DNA from: Streptomyces nodosus
Lineage (GTDB): Bacteria > Actinomycetota > Actinomycetes > Streptomycetales > Streptomycetaceae
Direction of reading: 5' to 3'
DNA length: 64,000 bases
Assembly (NCBI RefSeq): GCF_008704995.1
Contig: NZ_CP023747.1
Location: forward strand, 6,172,001 to 6,236,000
Below are positions 17,801-27,020 of this stretch, in pieces. Every line of letters starts with the position of its first letter. Position 1 is the first letter of the stretch. The notes under the pieces were generated by a model. That model was not told the DNA's origin and ran no database searches. It saw only the letters and a list, made by a program, of their open reading frames with translations. A program made the position numbers and the translations under genes.

Positions 17801-20438
17801 ACAGGCGACTGACCAACTCCGGGTAGGTGAGGCCTGATTCGGCGAGAATCTTCATGAGCGCTTCCGGCGGGCCCTTCTGCAGCGGGGCCGAACTGACTCG
17901 GCCGGGCACTGCGGAAAGGTCGCCGCCACTGAACCGTGATTCCGGTGTGGCAGGGGGGCGTACCTGGTAGGTGAACCAGACGCGCGCCGGGGGATTCAGC
18001 AGGACCAAGTAGGGGTCCGCCCACGCCATGAAGGCCCAGCGGCTCTTGCTGCGGGCTCGTACAAGCACGCCGTCGGCCTGGTGCCGCCCGAGTCGTTCGG
18101 CGGCCTTGGCCACGACCGGAAGCGGATTGCCGAAGGAGCCCGTGATCTCCCAGAGCCCGTCCTCGCACACGACCGACCAGCCAGCCGCGGTGAGCCCGTC
18201 GATCACCTCCGCGTAGGGGTCGTCCTCCTGCGCCAGAGCGATGAGTCTGTCCACCTCGCTCCAGGGCGCGACGCGGGCGAGCGCCCGCTCCGGCGGGATC
18301 ATCAGGTCCTCCGCCTCGGCGGGCTCGGCACGCGCGATCATCGCCTTGCTGCCGTGCCAGGCGCGGGCCGCGAGTACGTCGTGCTCGCCGCCGCCGGTGA
18401 ACGTGGCGTCCTGGACGAGCAGTGTCATCACCACGGCCGCCACCGCGTCCAGCCGTCGCCGGGTCTCGGGCGGAGTCTCGTGATCCGCCTCGGCTGCTGG
18501 GTCTTCGGAACGGAGTGCTTCGAGGAGGCGGCTGAGACCGTCGCGCCAGCTCTGGTCCTGCTCGTCCCAGACTCCGGCGGCCAGCAGCTGGACATACAGG
18601 TTGGCCACGAGCAGCCGGACCGGAACCGGTGCCGCGGCTGAACCGGCAGGGCCCGTGAGCGCCCCGACCCAGCGCTGGGCCCAGGCGCGACAACGGGCAC
18701 GCTGCTCTGGCGCGACGTACGGGGCGAGCGGCTCGCTCGTGGTGGGGAGGTCCACCTCCTCCGTCCCGTCCTCGTGCTCTTCGTCGTCCTCCTCCCGCAC
18801 GCCAAGAGTGACCGCCGACACGATCCACCGCGACGAGGGTGCCTGCGGCAGGTCGAGCGGCGGGGTACCGAACGCCAGATCCGTCAACGGCGCCCCGATC
18901 ATCCGGCGGCAGTCGGCGAGGTAGGCGTCCCAGCGGTCGACACCGCTGGATGTCACCGAGCCGGCTGTCGTTTCACCCGCCGGGCTCACCCGGGGAGCGG
19001 ACGTTCCGGCGGTGAGTTCGCGCAGGCGCAGCAGATCGGTTTCGAAACGGCGTGCGGCACGCTCGTCGGCGAACAGGGTTTGCGCCGTGTAGTCGTATCT
19101 GAGCCGGGGACCGCTGTCGGCGCTGTGGCGCCGGGCGCAGTGCACGGGGCTGTAGACGAAGACGACGGCGGATTCGGCTGTGGTGCCGTCAGGGCGCGCG
19201 CACGTGGCGCGAACCGCCGCACCGGGAACCTCGGGCAGCGGGAAGGAACGGGCCGACGACCGCGCCGGAATGGTTCCGGTCTGCGTCCAGGAACCCGGTG
19301 AACCGTCCGGAGACGTGCTGATCACCACGGGCACGGGCTGCGGGTGCGCCAGAGAGACGTGCAGGCCTTCGCTGTCCGTCTTCGCACCCAACAGGACGAG
19401 CGTGTGACCGGTGGACAGGAAGGGCCGGATGGTGCGGCCCGTCAGGCTCGCGAGTTGGGTGATGCGCCCCTGTTCGGGAAGCAGCGGCGCGGTGTCGGCG
19501 GCGATTACGGCGAGCTCGCAGTTGCCGCCGTCCCGGGTGCTGGTACACAGCGCGGCGCGGGTGAGATTCGGGCTCCCGGTGAGAGCGTATCGGCGGCCGC
19601 CGACCTGCCATTCGACGAATTTGCCGTGCCGCATCCGAGTCTCCTCGAGGAAACGGATCTGCGCGTCGAAGCCGCCGAGTGCCCTCTTGATCGCTCCGGC
19701 GTCGTAGCTGGACCAGCGAGGCTGGAGCCCGAGGACGGTGCGGCGGGGTGTCAGACGGCCGACCAGCCCGCTGAGGGCATGACCGGCCTCGTCGACGAAC
19801 GGGGCGTACGCGTGCAGTTCGTCGACAGGACCGAGAGGCAGTTGGTCCAACAGACTCTCCTGGAGGTTGTGCAGAAGCCGGGCACCTGATTCCGGTCCGG
19901 CCGGGGCGTTGACATGCCGTTCGGTCAGAAGGGCAGCCAGTTCCGTCAGATGACTCGCCGACCAAGGGGCCAGTTCCACGGCGGAGGGCAGTGCGTCCAA
20001 CCAGTCGGCGAGGTCGGCCAGGAGCGCGTGGGAGTCGTCGTCCTCGGTTTCCACCACCGTCCACAGCTCGTCGTTGGCGCCCCAGCCGGACAGCGTCGGG
20101 TTCCCCGAACCCACTGCGAGCCGGCAGGCGTGTTCTCCGACCAGAAGGACGACCTTGGGGTGGAACGCACGCTGGCAGGAGGCCAGGCCGTGCAGATAGC
20201 TGCGGCCGGCCATGCGCACATCGACCGGGTCGTACAGCCCTTGGGCCGCATCACCGATCACCGCAGTGCGGGCACCAAGGCCACGGGCGACGGGTATGGC
20301 GACCTTCTCCAGGAAGGGAAGATCAACTGTGAAACCGAGGAAGAGCGCTTCGTGCAGCGCCTGCTGATCACTGCGTTCGCTCCACTCTCTCAGCAGCGTG
20401 ACGGGAGATGCGAACCGGGTGTGCTGTGCCGCGCTCAT
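17784..20438 (-). CDS. Phospholipase D-like protein with two HKD-type motifs, candidate defence nuclease
   Basis: An 884-residue protein. The N-terminal third has two PLD-type catalytic half-sites: HPK (H93, K95) followed by GSGNPTLSG, and HGK (H271, K273) followed by TGSPNLTRA. These are the paired H-x-K...N pattern seen in PLD-family nucleases and in restriction proteins. The C-terminal 500 residues are unrecognised. ATG at 20438 overlaps the stop of the upstream gene (ATGA), so the two are co-translated. The location in a defence island suggests it cuts nucleic acid (inference); a phospholipase or membrane role cannot be excluded. DISARM DrmC is also a PLD protein but is much shorter and none of its partners are here. 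Confidence 0.7.
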   Translation of the reverse strand: MSAAQHTRFASPVTLLREWSERSDQQALHEALFLGFTVDLPFLEKVAIPVARGLGARTAVIGDAAQGLYDPVDVRMAGRSYLHGLASCQRAFHPKVVLLVGEHACRLAVGSGNPTLSGWGANDELWTVVETEDDDSHALLADLADWLDALPSAVELAPWSASHLTELAALLTERHVNAPAGPESGARLLHNLQESLLDQLPLGPVDELHAYAPFVDEAGHALSGLVGRLTPRRTVLGLQPRWSSYDAGAIKRALGGFDAQIRFLEETRMRHGKFVEWQVGGRRYALTGSPNLTRAALCTSTRDGGNCELAVIAADTAPLLPEQGRITQLASLTGRTIRPFLSTGHTLVLLGAKTDSEGLHVSLAHPQPVPVVISTSPDGSPGSWTQTGTIPARSSARSFPLPEVPGAAVRATCARPDGTTAESAVVFVYSPVHCARRHSADSGPRLRYDYTAQTLFADERAARRFETDLLRLRELTAGTSAPRVSPAGETTAGSVTSSGVDRWDAYLADCRRMIGAPLTDLAFGTPPLDLPQAPSSRWIVSAVTLGVREEDDEEHEDGTEEVDLPTTSEPLAPYVAPEQRARCRAWAQRWVGALTGPAGSAAAPVPVRLLVANLYVQLLAAGVWDEQDQSWRDGLSRLLEALRSEDPAAEADHETPPETRRRLDAVAAVVMTLLVQDATFTGGGEHDVLAARAWHGSKAMIARAEPAEAEDLMIPPERALARVAPWSEVDRLIALAQEDDPYAEVIDGLTAAGWSVVCEDGLWEITGSFGNPLPVVAKAAERLGRHQADGVLVRARSKSRWAFMAWADPYLVLLNPPARVWFTYQVRPPATPESRFSGGDLSAVPGRVSSAPLQKGPPEALMKILAESGLTYPELVSRLFTLDT

Positions 20439-21973
20439 GGGTTCGTCTCCAGGATGCGCCGTCCCTCCGCGGTGAGGGTGTGGCAGTTGTCGCGGACGGC
20501 GAAGAGCCCCAGCTGCGCCGCCAGGGAGCCCAGTTGGGGGATGCGGGTGCCGATGTCGGAGTCTCCTTCGTCACCGGTCTTGAAATAACGCTCGTTGCGA
20601 AGGTGTAGACGGGAGAAGATCTTCAGCCCGCCGGTCGCGGGGTCGGTGCGCAGCTTCGCGAGGGCGACTCTGCGGGACTGGGCGAGCATGTCGTCCACCA
20701 GCCGGGCGGCCAGGTCGCGGACCGGCCGGTCGGCGTAGTCGTCGATGAGGCCGTCGACCCACGTCGGGTCGAGGAACTCGGCCCAGCGCCGCTGACGGCC
20801 CAGGAAGACGGCCCGTACGTCGTCTGGCAGATGACCCTCTCGGGAGCGCAGCGCACCCACCATCAGGAGCAGCACATTGGTTATCGGGGCATCGGCACCC
20901 TGCGTCAGGAGTTGCCGTTCGACCGGCAGCAACTGACCTGCCGCGTTCTTGAGCGGAGGCAGGTCGTCCAGGACCCGCCGCACATTCGCATCCGGGGCCT
21001 GTTGTGCCAGCCAGTCGCGCAGTTCCTCAGCCGACCGGTCGGCCTCGCCGTCCTTGGAGCCGACACCGGCCACCAGTGCCGCCCACAGCCGACGCCAGGC
21101 GCCGACGGAGTAATGACGCAGCAGCACTCCCCGCCAACCGGCCGTCTCGGGAATCGCCGCCAGAGCGGGATCCGTTGTCGCCTCGCCACCGAAGGCCACC
21201 GCGGAGCGCAGCGTCTCCTGATACCCGTCGCCCTCATGACCGTGGAGATCGATCGCCCGACCGAGGATACGGAGGGTCGCACGCCGAGTGCGGTCGGACG
21301 CCTCCCAGTCCCCCTGCGCGTGGGTTCCTCCACCGCGAGTTGCGGCCAGCACGTCCGTCAGCCATGCCCGCTCGGCGGGACACGGGACACCAAGAGCCGC
21401 CTGCCCCGCTGTCTCCAGGTCGGCGAAGGACACGACATCCCGCTCCGCGAGAGACAGCAGAGGGGCGAAGAGCTCCTTGACCGCGGGAGGGCACGCGTGC
21501 CAGCCGGGTCTGAGCACTCCGTCCCGGGCGTGCACGGTGCCGAGCACCGTGGCGGGTCCGCCGTACTGGTCCCAAAAGCCCCAGCGGCGTGGTGAGTACG
21601 ACTGGCTCAACTGCTCCTCGTCGGCGGCTCGCGCAAGTTCCAGTTCGCCCGTGCAGAAGCGCCGCACCCGGTCGACCCCGTGGGCCAGCCATGCTGGATC
21701 TGTCTCCGTGTGGTGCTGAAGCGCCGCCAGCAGGACCTCGCTGCGGCGGACCGCCCGGCGGCACGCGGTGATGTCCCACGCGTTCCGTTCCGCATGCGCC
21801 GCGATCGCCGCATACAGCGAGTGGTAACGGATGTAGCGGGTCACCGTGGACACTCCGGGAACCAACCGGTCCACCGCCCGCATCACCGGGCCCTCCACCG
21901 CCAGGGGATAGCGCCCGGACCGCACGCCCAATCCCTCGAGTGCCCATGCCGGCCCACGGACATCCGCTGTCAC
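20435..21973 (-). CDS. Unrecognised 512-aa partner of the PLD-like protein
   Basis: GTG at 21973 (VTADVRGPAWAL) with AAGGGG upstream is chosen, because the open frame further upstream runs into a remnant with different reading. The protein is predominantly helical, with no catalytic motif I can name. The opening, including GVSTVTRYIRYHSLYAAI and a following helix RRAVRRSEVLLAAL, loosely resembles DUF6361-type proteins, which are also found near PLD-like genes. The C-terminus (LGLFAVRDNCHTLTAEGRRIL) looks like a small winged-helix or restriction-associated tail. It overlaps the PLD gene by 4 bp, so a complex or sensor/effector pair is likely. Function unknown. Confidence 0.6.
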   Translation of the reverse strand: MTADVRGPAWALEGLGVRSGRYPLAVEGPVMRAVDRLVPGVSTVTRYIRYHSLYAAIAAHAERNAWDITACRRAVRRSEVLLAALQHHTETDPAWLAHGVDRVRRFCTGELELARAADEEQLSQSYSPRRWGFWDQYGGPATVLGTVHARDGVLRPGWHACPPAVKELFAPLLSLAERDVVSFADLETAGQAALGVPCPAERAWLTDVLAATRGGGTHAQGDWEASDRTRRATLRILGRAIDLHGHEGDGYQETLRSAVAFGGEATTDPALAAIPETAGWRGVLLRHYSVGAWRRLWAALVAGVGSKDGEADRSAEELRDWLAQQAPDANVRRVLDDLPPLKNAAGQLLPVERQLLTQGADAPITNVLLLMVGALRSREGHLPDDVRAVFLGRQRRWAEFLDPTWVDGLIDDYADRPVRDLAARLVDDMLAQSRRVALAKLRTDPATGGLKIFSRLHLRNERYFKTGDEGDSDIGTRIPQLGSLAAQLGLFAVRDNCHTLTAEGRRILETNP

Positions 21974-22031
21974 TTGCCACCCCTTGTCGGCTGCCGGAGC
22001 CTTGCATCGGCAGGAGCTGCCTGACTCTGCC

Positions 22032-22222
22032 TCAGGGTAGATGCTGACTTCGGACGAGGGGCCAGTACCGTCGACTGGATTCGGGAAGTTGCCGGGACGC
22101 GCCCGATCTCGCCTCAAGGCCGTCCGCGACTTGGCTTTCGGCATCGCCCGAGTTGAGTTCGGTGCTGACGCAGGCGATCGATTCACGAATCCCATGGGCA
22201 GCGACGACAGACAGCGCATTAG
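22032..22222 (-). pseudogene. 3' part of a small reading frame split by the IS1380 element
   Basis: Minus-strand frame NALSVVAAHGIRESIACVSTE...SQHLP, ending at 22032. Removing the IS and one TTAG copy joins it in frame to DVDGMAKSA on the far side (23884-23963). The identity of the protein is unknown. Confidence 0.4.
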
Positions 22223-23883
22223 CCTCGAACTTTCGTGATGGTCCGCCGACGGAGTTGGCGGACCATTTCTCGTTCTGCGGTTGAGGGCGGGCAGGGCTGC
22301 GGCCCGGGTGTCGCCTCGGGTAGGCGCCGGGTTCCACTGCTCCGGGTCGGGTGGTGCTGCTTGTCGGGACAGGGAATCTGCTGGTCAGCCGGGGTTCGGG
22401 AGGTGCGCGAGCCGGTCGAGGGCGGCAGTGATGTGGCTGGTCCAGGGCCAGTGCCGGGCGAGACGGAGGATCCGCCGGCGCCCGGTGGTGACGAGTTGCC
22501 CGGCCGCGGTGAACAGGCGGAGCCGCAGGCGGCGGGGTTCCCAGAGTCTGGCCTTGCCGGTCAGCGCGAGCATCGGCATCCAGGCCAGCAGGTCCAGCGC
22601 GATCTGGACGATCTCGAGCCAGATGCGGTTCTGGGCGGTGTGGTGCAGGGGCAGGTTCCGCAGCCCGGTGGCCCGGGCGGCCCGGATGCGGTCCTCGGCC
22701 CGGGCCCGCAGCCGGTGACGGAGTTCGAGGTCGGCGATCGGCCGGGTAACGGTGTTGGTGGCGAAGCAGGTCAGCCGCATGCCGTCCGCGTCGGTGAGCC
22801 TCAACTGGGCGCCCGGGTGAGGTCGTTCCTTGCGGACGATCAGCCGCATGCCCTTCGGCCAGCCGGCCAGGACGTCGCCGGTGAGTTCGGCAACCCAGGC
22901 GCCGTCCCGGATCTCGCCGTCCGGCTCGACGGCCGGTGTCCAGGCCGAGGTCGGGACCTTCAGCACGTGCTGGTGGATCGCGTCGGTGATCACCATGCCG
23001 ACGGAGTAGGACAGCCAGCGCCCGCGCTGGGCGAGCCAGGCGACGAAGTCGTGGGTGCCGCCTGCGGAGTCGGTGCGGATCAGGGTCTGCCGTCCGCGCC
23101 GGTACTTCTTCGGCAGTTGAGCGAGGGCCAGGCGGGCTGCGGTGATGTGGTCACAGGCGGTGTTCGATCCCGCGTTCCCGGGCCTGAGCAGGGCCGCGAC
23201 GGGTTCCCCGGTGCCGGCCGGGCCGTGGTCGACGAACCCCATCAGCGGGTGGTGGCCGTAGGTCCGCTTCCAGGTCGGGGCGGCGTCCTGTTTGTCGGAG
23301 TGCGCGATCACCAGCACCCCGTCCAGGTCGATGGTCACCGTCCCGTCCGCGTCTGGCGCCTTCCGGCCAGCCAACTCCCAGACTTTGTCGCGGACTTCGG
23401 CCCGAGCGGACCGGATGGCCTGCAAGGCGGTGTCGCCGGAGGCGGCGAGGGTGTCGATCAGGCGGGAGACCGTCGGGTCGGAGGCGACCGGCCCGAACAC
23501 GGCCGGCTCGGCCCGCAGCATGCCCACGTCGGCCAAGCAGTCCCCGCCCATCGCGACCGCCAGGGCGAGGTCCAGGACGACCTTCCCCGGGTCGTGGAGG
23601 GCCCGCGGCCTCCGCCACGGAGCAAGCACGGCGGATATCACCTGGTCGAGACCGGCCTTGCGGACCGTTTCCACCAGCAGGACCGAACCTGCCTGCGAGA
23701 CCACCTGACGGCCGTCCCCCTGGACACGGACACGCGGGTACGACGAGATAGGCTCTCTCACCTGGAAAGTGCTCTTTTCCTTGCAGCCAACAGGACCCTC
23801 AGCAAGTCCTATCGTTGCAGGTCAAGGGCGCTTTCCTCGTTTCTGGTCAGCCCTTGGACAGCCCGCTTCGTGAAAGCCCGAGG
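22223..23883 (-). mobile_element. IS1380-family insertion sequence, complete, 1661 bp
   Basis: The 18-bp ends at 22223-22240 and 23866-23883 are imperfect inverted repeats (CCTCGAACTTTCGTGATG against CCTCGGGCTTTCACGAAG). They are flanked by the direct repeat TTAG at 22219-22222 and 23884-23887. A 4-bp duplication and 1.6-1.7 kb length fit the IS1380 family. The single transposase gene is intact. Confidence 0.85.
22385..23761 (-). CDS. IS1380-family transposase
   Basis: A 458-residue DDE transposase. The sequence carries the family features: the N-terminal DVGMLRAEPAVFGPVASDPTVSRLID region, the first catalytic Asp in VTIDLDGVLVIAHSDKQDA, the second in TLIRTDSAGGTHDF, and the helical C-terminus with NRIWLEIVQIALDLLAW. 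It mobilises the element bounded at 22223-23883. It appears intact, without frameshift, suggesting a recent arrival. Confidence 0.9.
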   Translation of the reverse strand: MREPISSYPRVRVQGDGRQVVSQAGSVLLVETVRKAGLDQVISAVLAPWRRPRALHDPGKVVLDLALAVAMGGDCLADVGMLRAEPAVFGPVASDPTVSRLIDTLAASGDTALQAIRSARAEVRDKVWELAGRKAPDADGTVTIDLDGVLVIAHSDKQDAAPTWKRTYGHHPLMGFVDHGPAGTGEPVAALLRPGNAGSNTACDHITAARLALAQLPKKYRRGRQTLIRTDSAGGTHDFVAWLAQRGRWLSYSVGMVITDAIHQHVLKVPTSAWTPAVEPDGEIRDGAWVAELTGDVLAGWPKGMRLIVRKERPHPGAQLRLTDADGMRLTCFATNTVTRPIADLELRHRLRARAEDRIRAARATGLRNLPLHHTAQNRIWLEIVQIALDLLAWMPMLALTGKARLWEPRRLRLRLFTAAGQLVTTGRRRILRLARHWPWTSHITAALDRLAHLPNPG

Positions 23884-24241
23884 TTAGCCGACTTCGCCAT
23901 GCCGTCTACATCCAGGACGGTTGCAAGTTCCCGGATCTCAGATGCCTTGCGGGAGCGCTGTGGTCAGGGCGACTTTGAGGCTGCTATGCGGCCGCCGGTG
24001 TCCGCGATCTTTAGCAGCGTGCGATTCCCGCGTGCCCAACGGGTCTCGTCGGCCCGCACCACGAGCCGTCGGTCCCGGCCAGATCATTGCAGGTGGGGGC
24101 GTCGTCCCTCCGTTGTGAGACCGTCAGTTCACCGGGAGACAGAGCCCGTAGCTGCATACACGAGGTTCATGCCGTTCTTGTCGGACGTCAGCCGTAGGCT
24201 GTTGTTGAAATCAAGGGGGAGACGATGACCGACGCTCGCAA
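23884..24241. other. Remnant DNA between two insertion sequences
   Basis: Contains the upstream fragment of the split frame (minus strand, 23884-23963). Beyond an in-frame stop there is another coding-like minus-strand stretch, RLVVRADETRWARGNRTLL, that I cannot identify. At the right end, on the plus strand, a GGGGGAG ribosome binding site precedes ATG 24225 (MTDAR), cut off after five codons by the next element. Confidence 0.45.
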
Positions 24242-25142
24242 GGCAGTGAGGCTTGTCCATCATTGGTCTGAGCTGGCCAGATGCAGAGTGAGGACGGCCT
24301 GGACGAGGCAGGTGATCCGGGTGGTCGAGCACCGGATCTTGCGGAGGAGCCGCCAGGACTTGAGGGTGGCCATGGCCTGCTCGACGAGTGCGCGGATCTT
24401 CGCGTGGGACCGGTTCACCGCCTGCTGGCCTGTGGAAAGGGTCTCCCATCGCCCCCAGCACGGGGTACGGACCGTGCCGCCGGCACCCCGGTAGCCTTTG
24501 TCGGCCCAGCACTTGATGTCGGCCTCGGCAAGGGCGTCGACGATGCCGTGTTCGCGGGCCGCACGGACGTCGTGGACGGCGCCGGGCAGGGCCGGCGAGG
24601 CCCGCAACAGCCGGCCGAAGGGATCGGCGAGGACCTGCACGTTCATCCCGTGCCTCTTGTGTTTGCCGGAGTAGAAGGGCCGGTCCGCGGCGATGCGGTC
24701 GATCGGCAGGAGTGTGCCGTCCAGGAGCAGATACGCCTTCGCCGACGCGGTGCGGACGGCGTCGGCCAGGCTGGGTGCGAGGGCGGCCAGTAGGTCGACG
24801 GCCTCGGTGACGTAGCGGTATACGGTCGTGGTTCCGACGCCGAATCCGGCCGCGAGCTGGGCATAGGTATGCCCCACCCGCAGATGGGCGAGTGCGAGGA
24901 GGGCCTGACGACCGGCGCTCAGCCGCCGCCAACGGGAACCGATCACACGGCGGTGCCGCCGCAACTCCTGAGCGAGGAAGCGAAGGGCAGAGCTGGACAC
25001 GTCGATGCCGGACGGGTAAACAAGCACGTGAAGCCTCTGGTGGAGACGGTTCTCTTGGTCGAAAACCCATCTACCAGGGGCTTCACCACGTTGTCAGCCC
25101 AACTGCCAAGCTCGGACCTCAAGTTGGAAAGGGCTCAGTCGT
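24242..25142 (-). mobile_element. IS5-family insertion sequence, copy 1, about 901 bp
   Basis: Imperfect inverted ends: AGTGAGGCTTGTCCA at 24245 and, reversed, ACTGAGCCCTTTCCA ending near 25139 (11 of 15 match). By comparison with copy 2 the outer limits are about 24242 and 25142. No target duplication is seen, so one flank may have changed. It lies inside the 5' end of the gene that continues at 25143. Confidence 0.7.
24260..25027 (-). CDS. IS5-family transposase, copy 1
   Basis: A 255-residue transposase with an N-terminal HTH_Tnp_4-type domain (YAQLAAGFGVGTTTVYRYV) and a DDE_Tnp_4 core: YLLLDGTLLPIDRI (first Asp), CWADKGYRGAGGTV (second Asp) and a C-terminal helix with HAKIRALVEQAMATLKSW that supplies the Glu. 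About three quarters of residues match the second copy at 27036-27806, so the two are related but not recent duplicates of each other. Confidence 0.88.
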   Translation of the reverse strand: MLVYPSGIDVSSSALRFLAQELRRHRRVIGSRWRRLSAGRQALLALAHLRVGHTYAQLAAGFGVGTTTVYRYVTEAVDLLAALAPSLADAVRTASAKAYLLLDGTLLPIDRIAADRPFYSGKHKRHGMNVQVLADPFGRLLRASPALPGAVHDVRAAREHGIVDALAEADIKCWADKGYRGAGGTVRTPCWGRWETLSTGQQAVNRSHAKIRALVEQAMATLKSWRLLRKIRCSTTRITCLVQAVLTLHLASSDQ

Positions 25143-26424
25143 TCCGGTGTGGACGCTGGCGACCGGTGACGTCCGGGTGCCGGCATTGGCCGGAGGCGAG
25201 CCGATGACGACTGAGCGCCTGGCTGAACTGCGCGGTGTGCTGGCCGCCCTGGCCGACGCGCCGATCACCACACTTGAGGTGCATCCGCTGCCCGACAAGC
25301 TCGATCACAGCCGAGGTATCCCGCTCGATGCCGCGAGTCCCCTGGCGCAGCACCTGTCACAGTTCATCACGCAATCGACGCGAAGTTCCCTTACGGCGGC
25401 CAGGGCGACCGCTGCCGGCGAAAACCTGTATCGCATGGTGGTTCCGGCGAAGGTTGCCGCCCAGTTCGGCCAGGGCATCGTTCGCCCGATGGCGTCGAGG
25501 GCGGCGGCCGGTGGCATCCACAGTGCACTCATGAACTCGACGGGCATCGCCGCCAATGCGACGTTCGTGCCAGTCGGCAAAGCGGCGGCAGCAGGCGCGG
25601 TCGGCGGAGCCGGTGCGACAGCCGGCGTCGCGGCCGCGGGCAGCGCGGCGCTCACCGTGGCCGCGCCGCTCGTGCTCATGGCCGTAGCGGTGGGCGTGAG
25701 CGCGCATGCCGACTACAAGCGCCAGCAGGCTATCGAGCACATCACAGAGCTGCTGGAGCAGCTGCACGAACAGAAGCTCGAAGAGGAGCACAGCGACCTC
25801 GACGGCTGCCGCGATGCCATCGACAAAGCCACCGCCATTCTGCTCGACCAGGGCAAGCTCGGAGCCTCCCTGGGACTGGACTCGGCAGTACACGCCATCA
25901 ACACGGCGCTGGGCGCCGCTGACCGCCGCCTTGCCCGGTGGCGGAGCGCACTCGACAAGCTGCCCGAGGGCAAGTCCGTCGAGATCAGCACGCTGGCCAA
26001 GTCATTCCCCGGCATCGACGAGCATGGCGGCATGTTCCGCGCCCACCTCGAACTCGCTGCCCTGGCCATTGCGCTGAAGCGGCGGGTTGTCGTCCTGCAG
26101 GCTGTCGAGCATGCCCAGGACCACCCTGACAACTTGTTCGAGAACTTCACTCGCGAGCTCAAGCGCGACCAGCAGCGCCTCGACGAACTGGAGTCGAGCA
26201 TTGCCGGTGTCCTGGAGCGCTTGTCGGCGCTGGAGCTGGCAGGTCCGCAAGGTCTGCGCCCCGTCTTCACGACCGGTGAAGTCGATCGCCTGATGCGCGC
26301 GGCAAACCGGATTCGCAAGCTGGGCGACGGCGTCATGGTCGACAGCCGCACGACAGACGTGGCGATTGAGATTGCCCGCAACAAGGACGGCTCGGTGGTC
26401 GTGTTCCCTGCGTTGTCCGCGTAG
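25143..26424 (+). CDS. Glycine-zipper membrane protein with coiled coil, N-terminus separated by an IS
   Basis: From ATG 25204 (RBS GGAGG 8 bp upstream) it encodes 406 residues. Residues about 120-170 form a long Ala/Gly-rich, zipper-like hydrophobic segment (AAAAGAVGGAGATAGVAAAG then LTVAAPLVLMAVAVGV), followed by charged helices likely to form coiled coils. The frame is open back to 25143 with good codon use (VWTLATGDVRVPALAGGEP), and MTDAR with a strong RBS lies just left of the IS, in frame. The gene was therefore probably about 20 codons longer before insertion. Zipper segments of this kind occur in pore-forming or membrane-disrupting effectors, but function is unknown. Confidence 0.6.
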
Positions 26425-26784
26425 GCGTAGGCGCGCTCGCACTCACGTGGTGCGTGGTGCGGGGTTGCCCGAAACCTCGAACGCGATGGTGGCCCTACGG
26501 CCACCCGGTCGACGTAGCTGAGGGTGATGCTGGCCTTTTGCGACCGGCCTAGCTTGGTCCAAGGTGAAATCGGGGTCCTCCAGCTCAAGCAGCCTGTGCG
26601 AGCTGTGAGACACAGAGCGTGCCTGCATGGAAGCTGCGCGGACGAGCCACCTCACGGGCACAGCGCATCCCATCAAAACAATTGCGTGTGCATATTCTCG
26701 AGGGATGATCTTGCGGCTCGCGGGAACCTCAACATCAATAAGTCCTGTTGCGGCTGGTCAAAGGATCTCGTGAACGTCCCACAA
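26425..26784. other. Gap without a recognisable gene
   Basis: No supported gene. Short open frames on both strands lack start signals and family resemblance. Base composition drops near 26670-26780, suggesting decayed foreign DNA. Confidence 0.4.
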
Positions 26785-27020
26785 TCACTGAGGATACGCA
26801 GAAGAGGACCTCGACCTGACGGTCGTGGTCCTCTTTGTGTTCGTAGCTGAAGGCGATGTCCAGGCATCGGCGGCTTGGATCAGCTGTGCGATGTCGCCGA
26901 GCCTCTCAGCGATCGCCTGGATCTGGTCGGTGGTGACGGGAGATTCCTTCTTCAGGCTGACTGCGGGCGGCACCTCGAGCTTCTTCTGCACCGCGTCCTT
27001 GTCTTGCTGCGCCGCGTTGA
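26785..27020 (-). pseudogene. C-terminal remnant of a serine recombinase (part 2)
   Basis: Minus-strand frame NAAQQDKDAVQKKLE...TTDQIQAIAERLGDIAQLIQAADA, matching the tail of large serine recombinases (usual form ...LGDIVAVLEEADP). It joins in frame with 27924-28075 when the IS5 copy 2 and one TGA repeat are removed. The last 20 or so residues look frameshifted. Confidence 0.6.
26804..26833. terminator. Hairpin terminator within the recombinase remnant
   Basis: Arms GAGGACCTCGACC (26804-26816) and GGTCGTGGTCCTC (26821-26833) pair at 12 of 13 positions, with TTTGTGTT following on the plus strand. It could serve either strand. Confidence 0.55.

Noticed and set aside
17784-21973. DISARM
   Set aside because: A PLD protein is present, but the helicase DrmA, DrmB (DUF1998) and a DISARM methylase are missing, and the PLD protein is far larger than DrmC.
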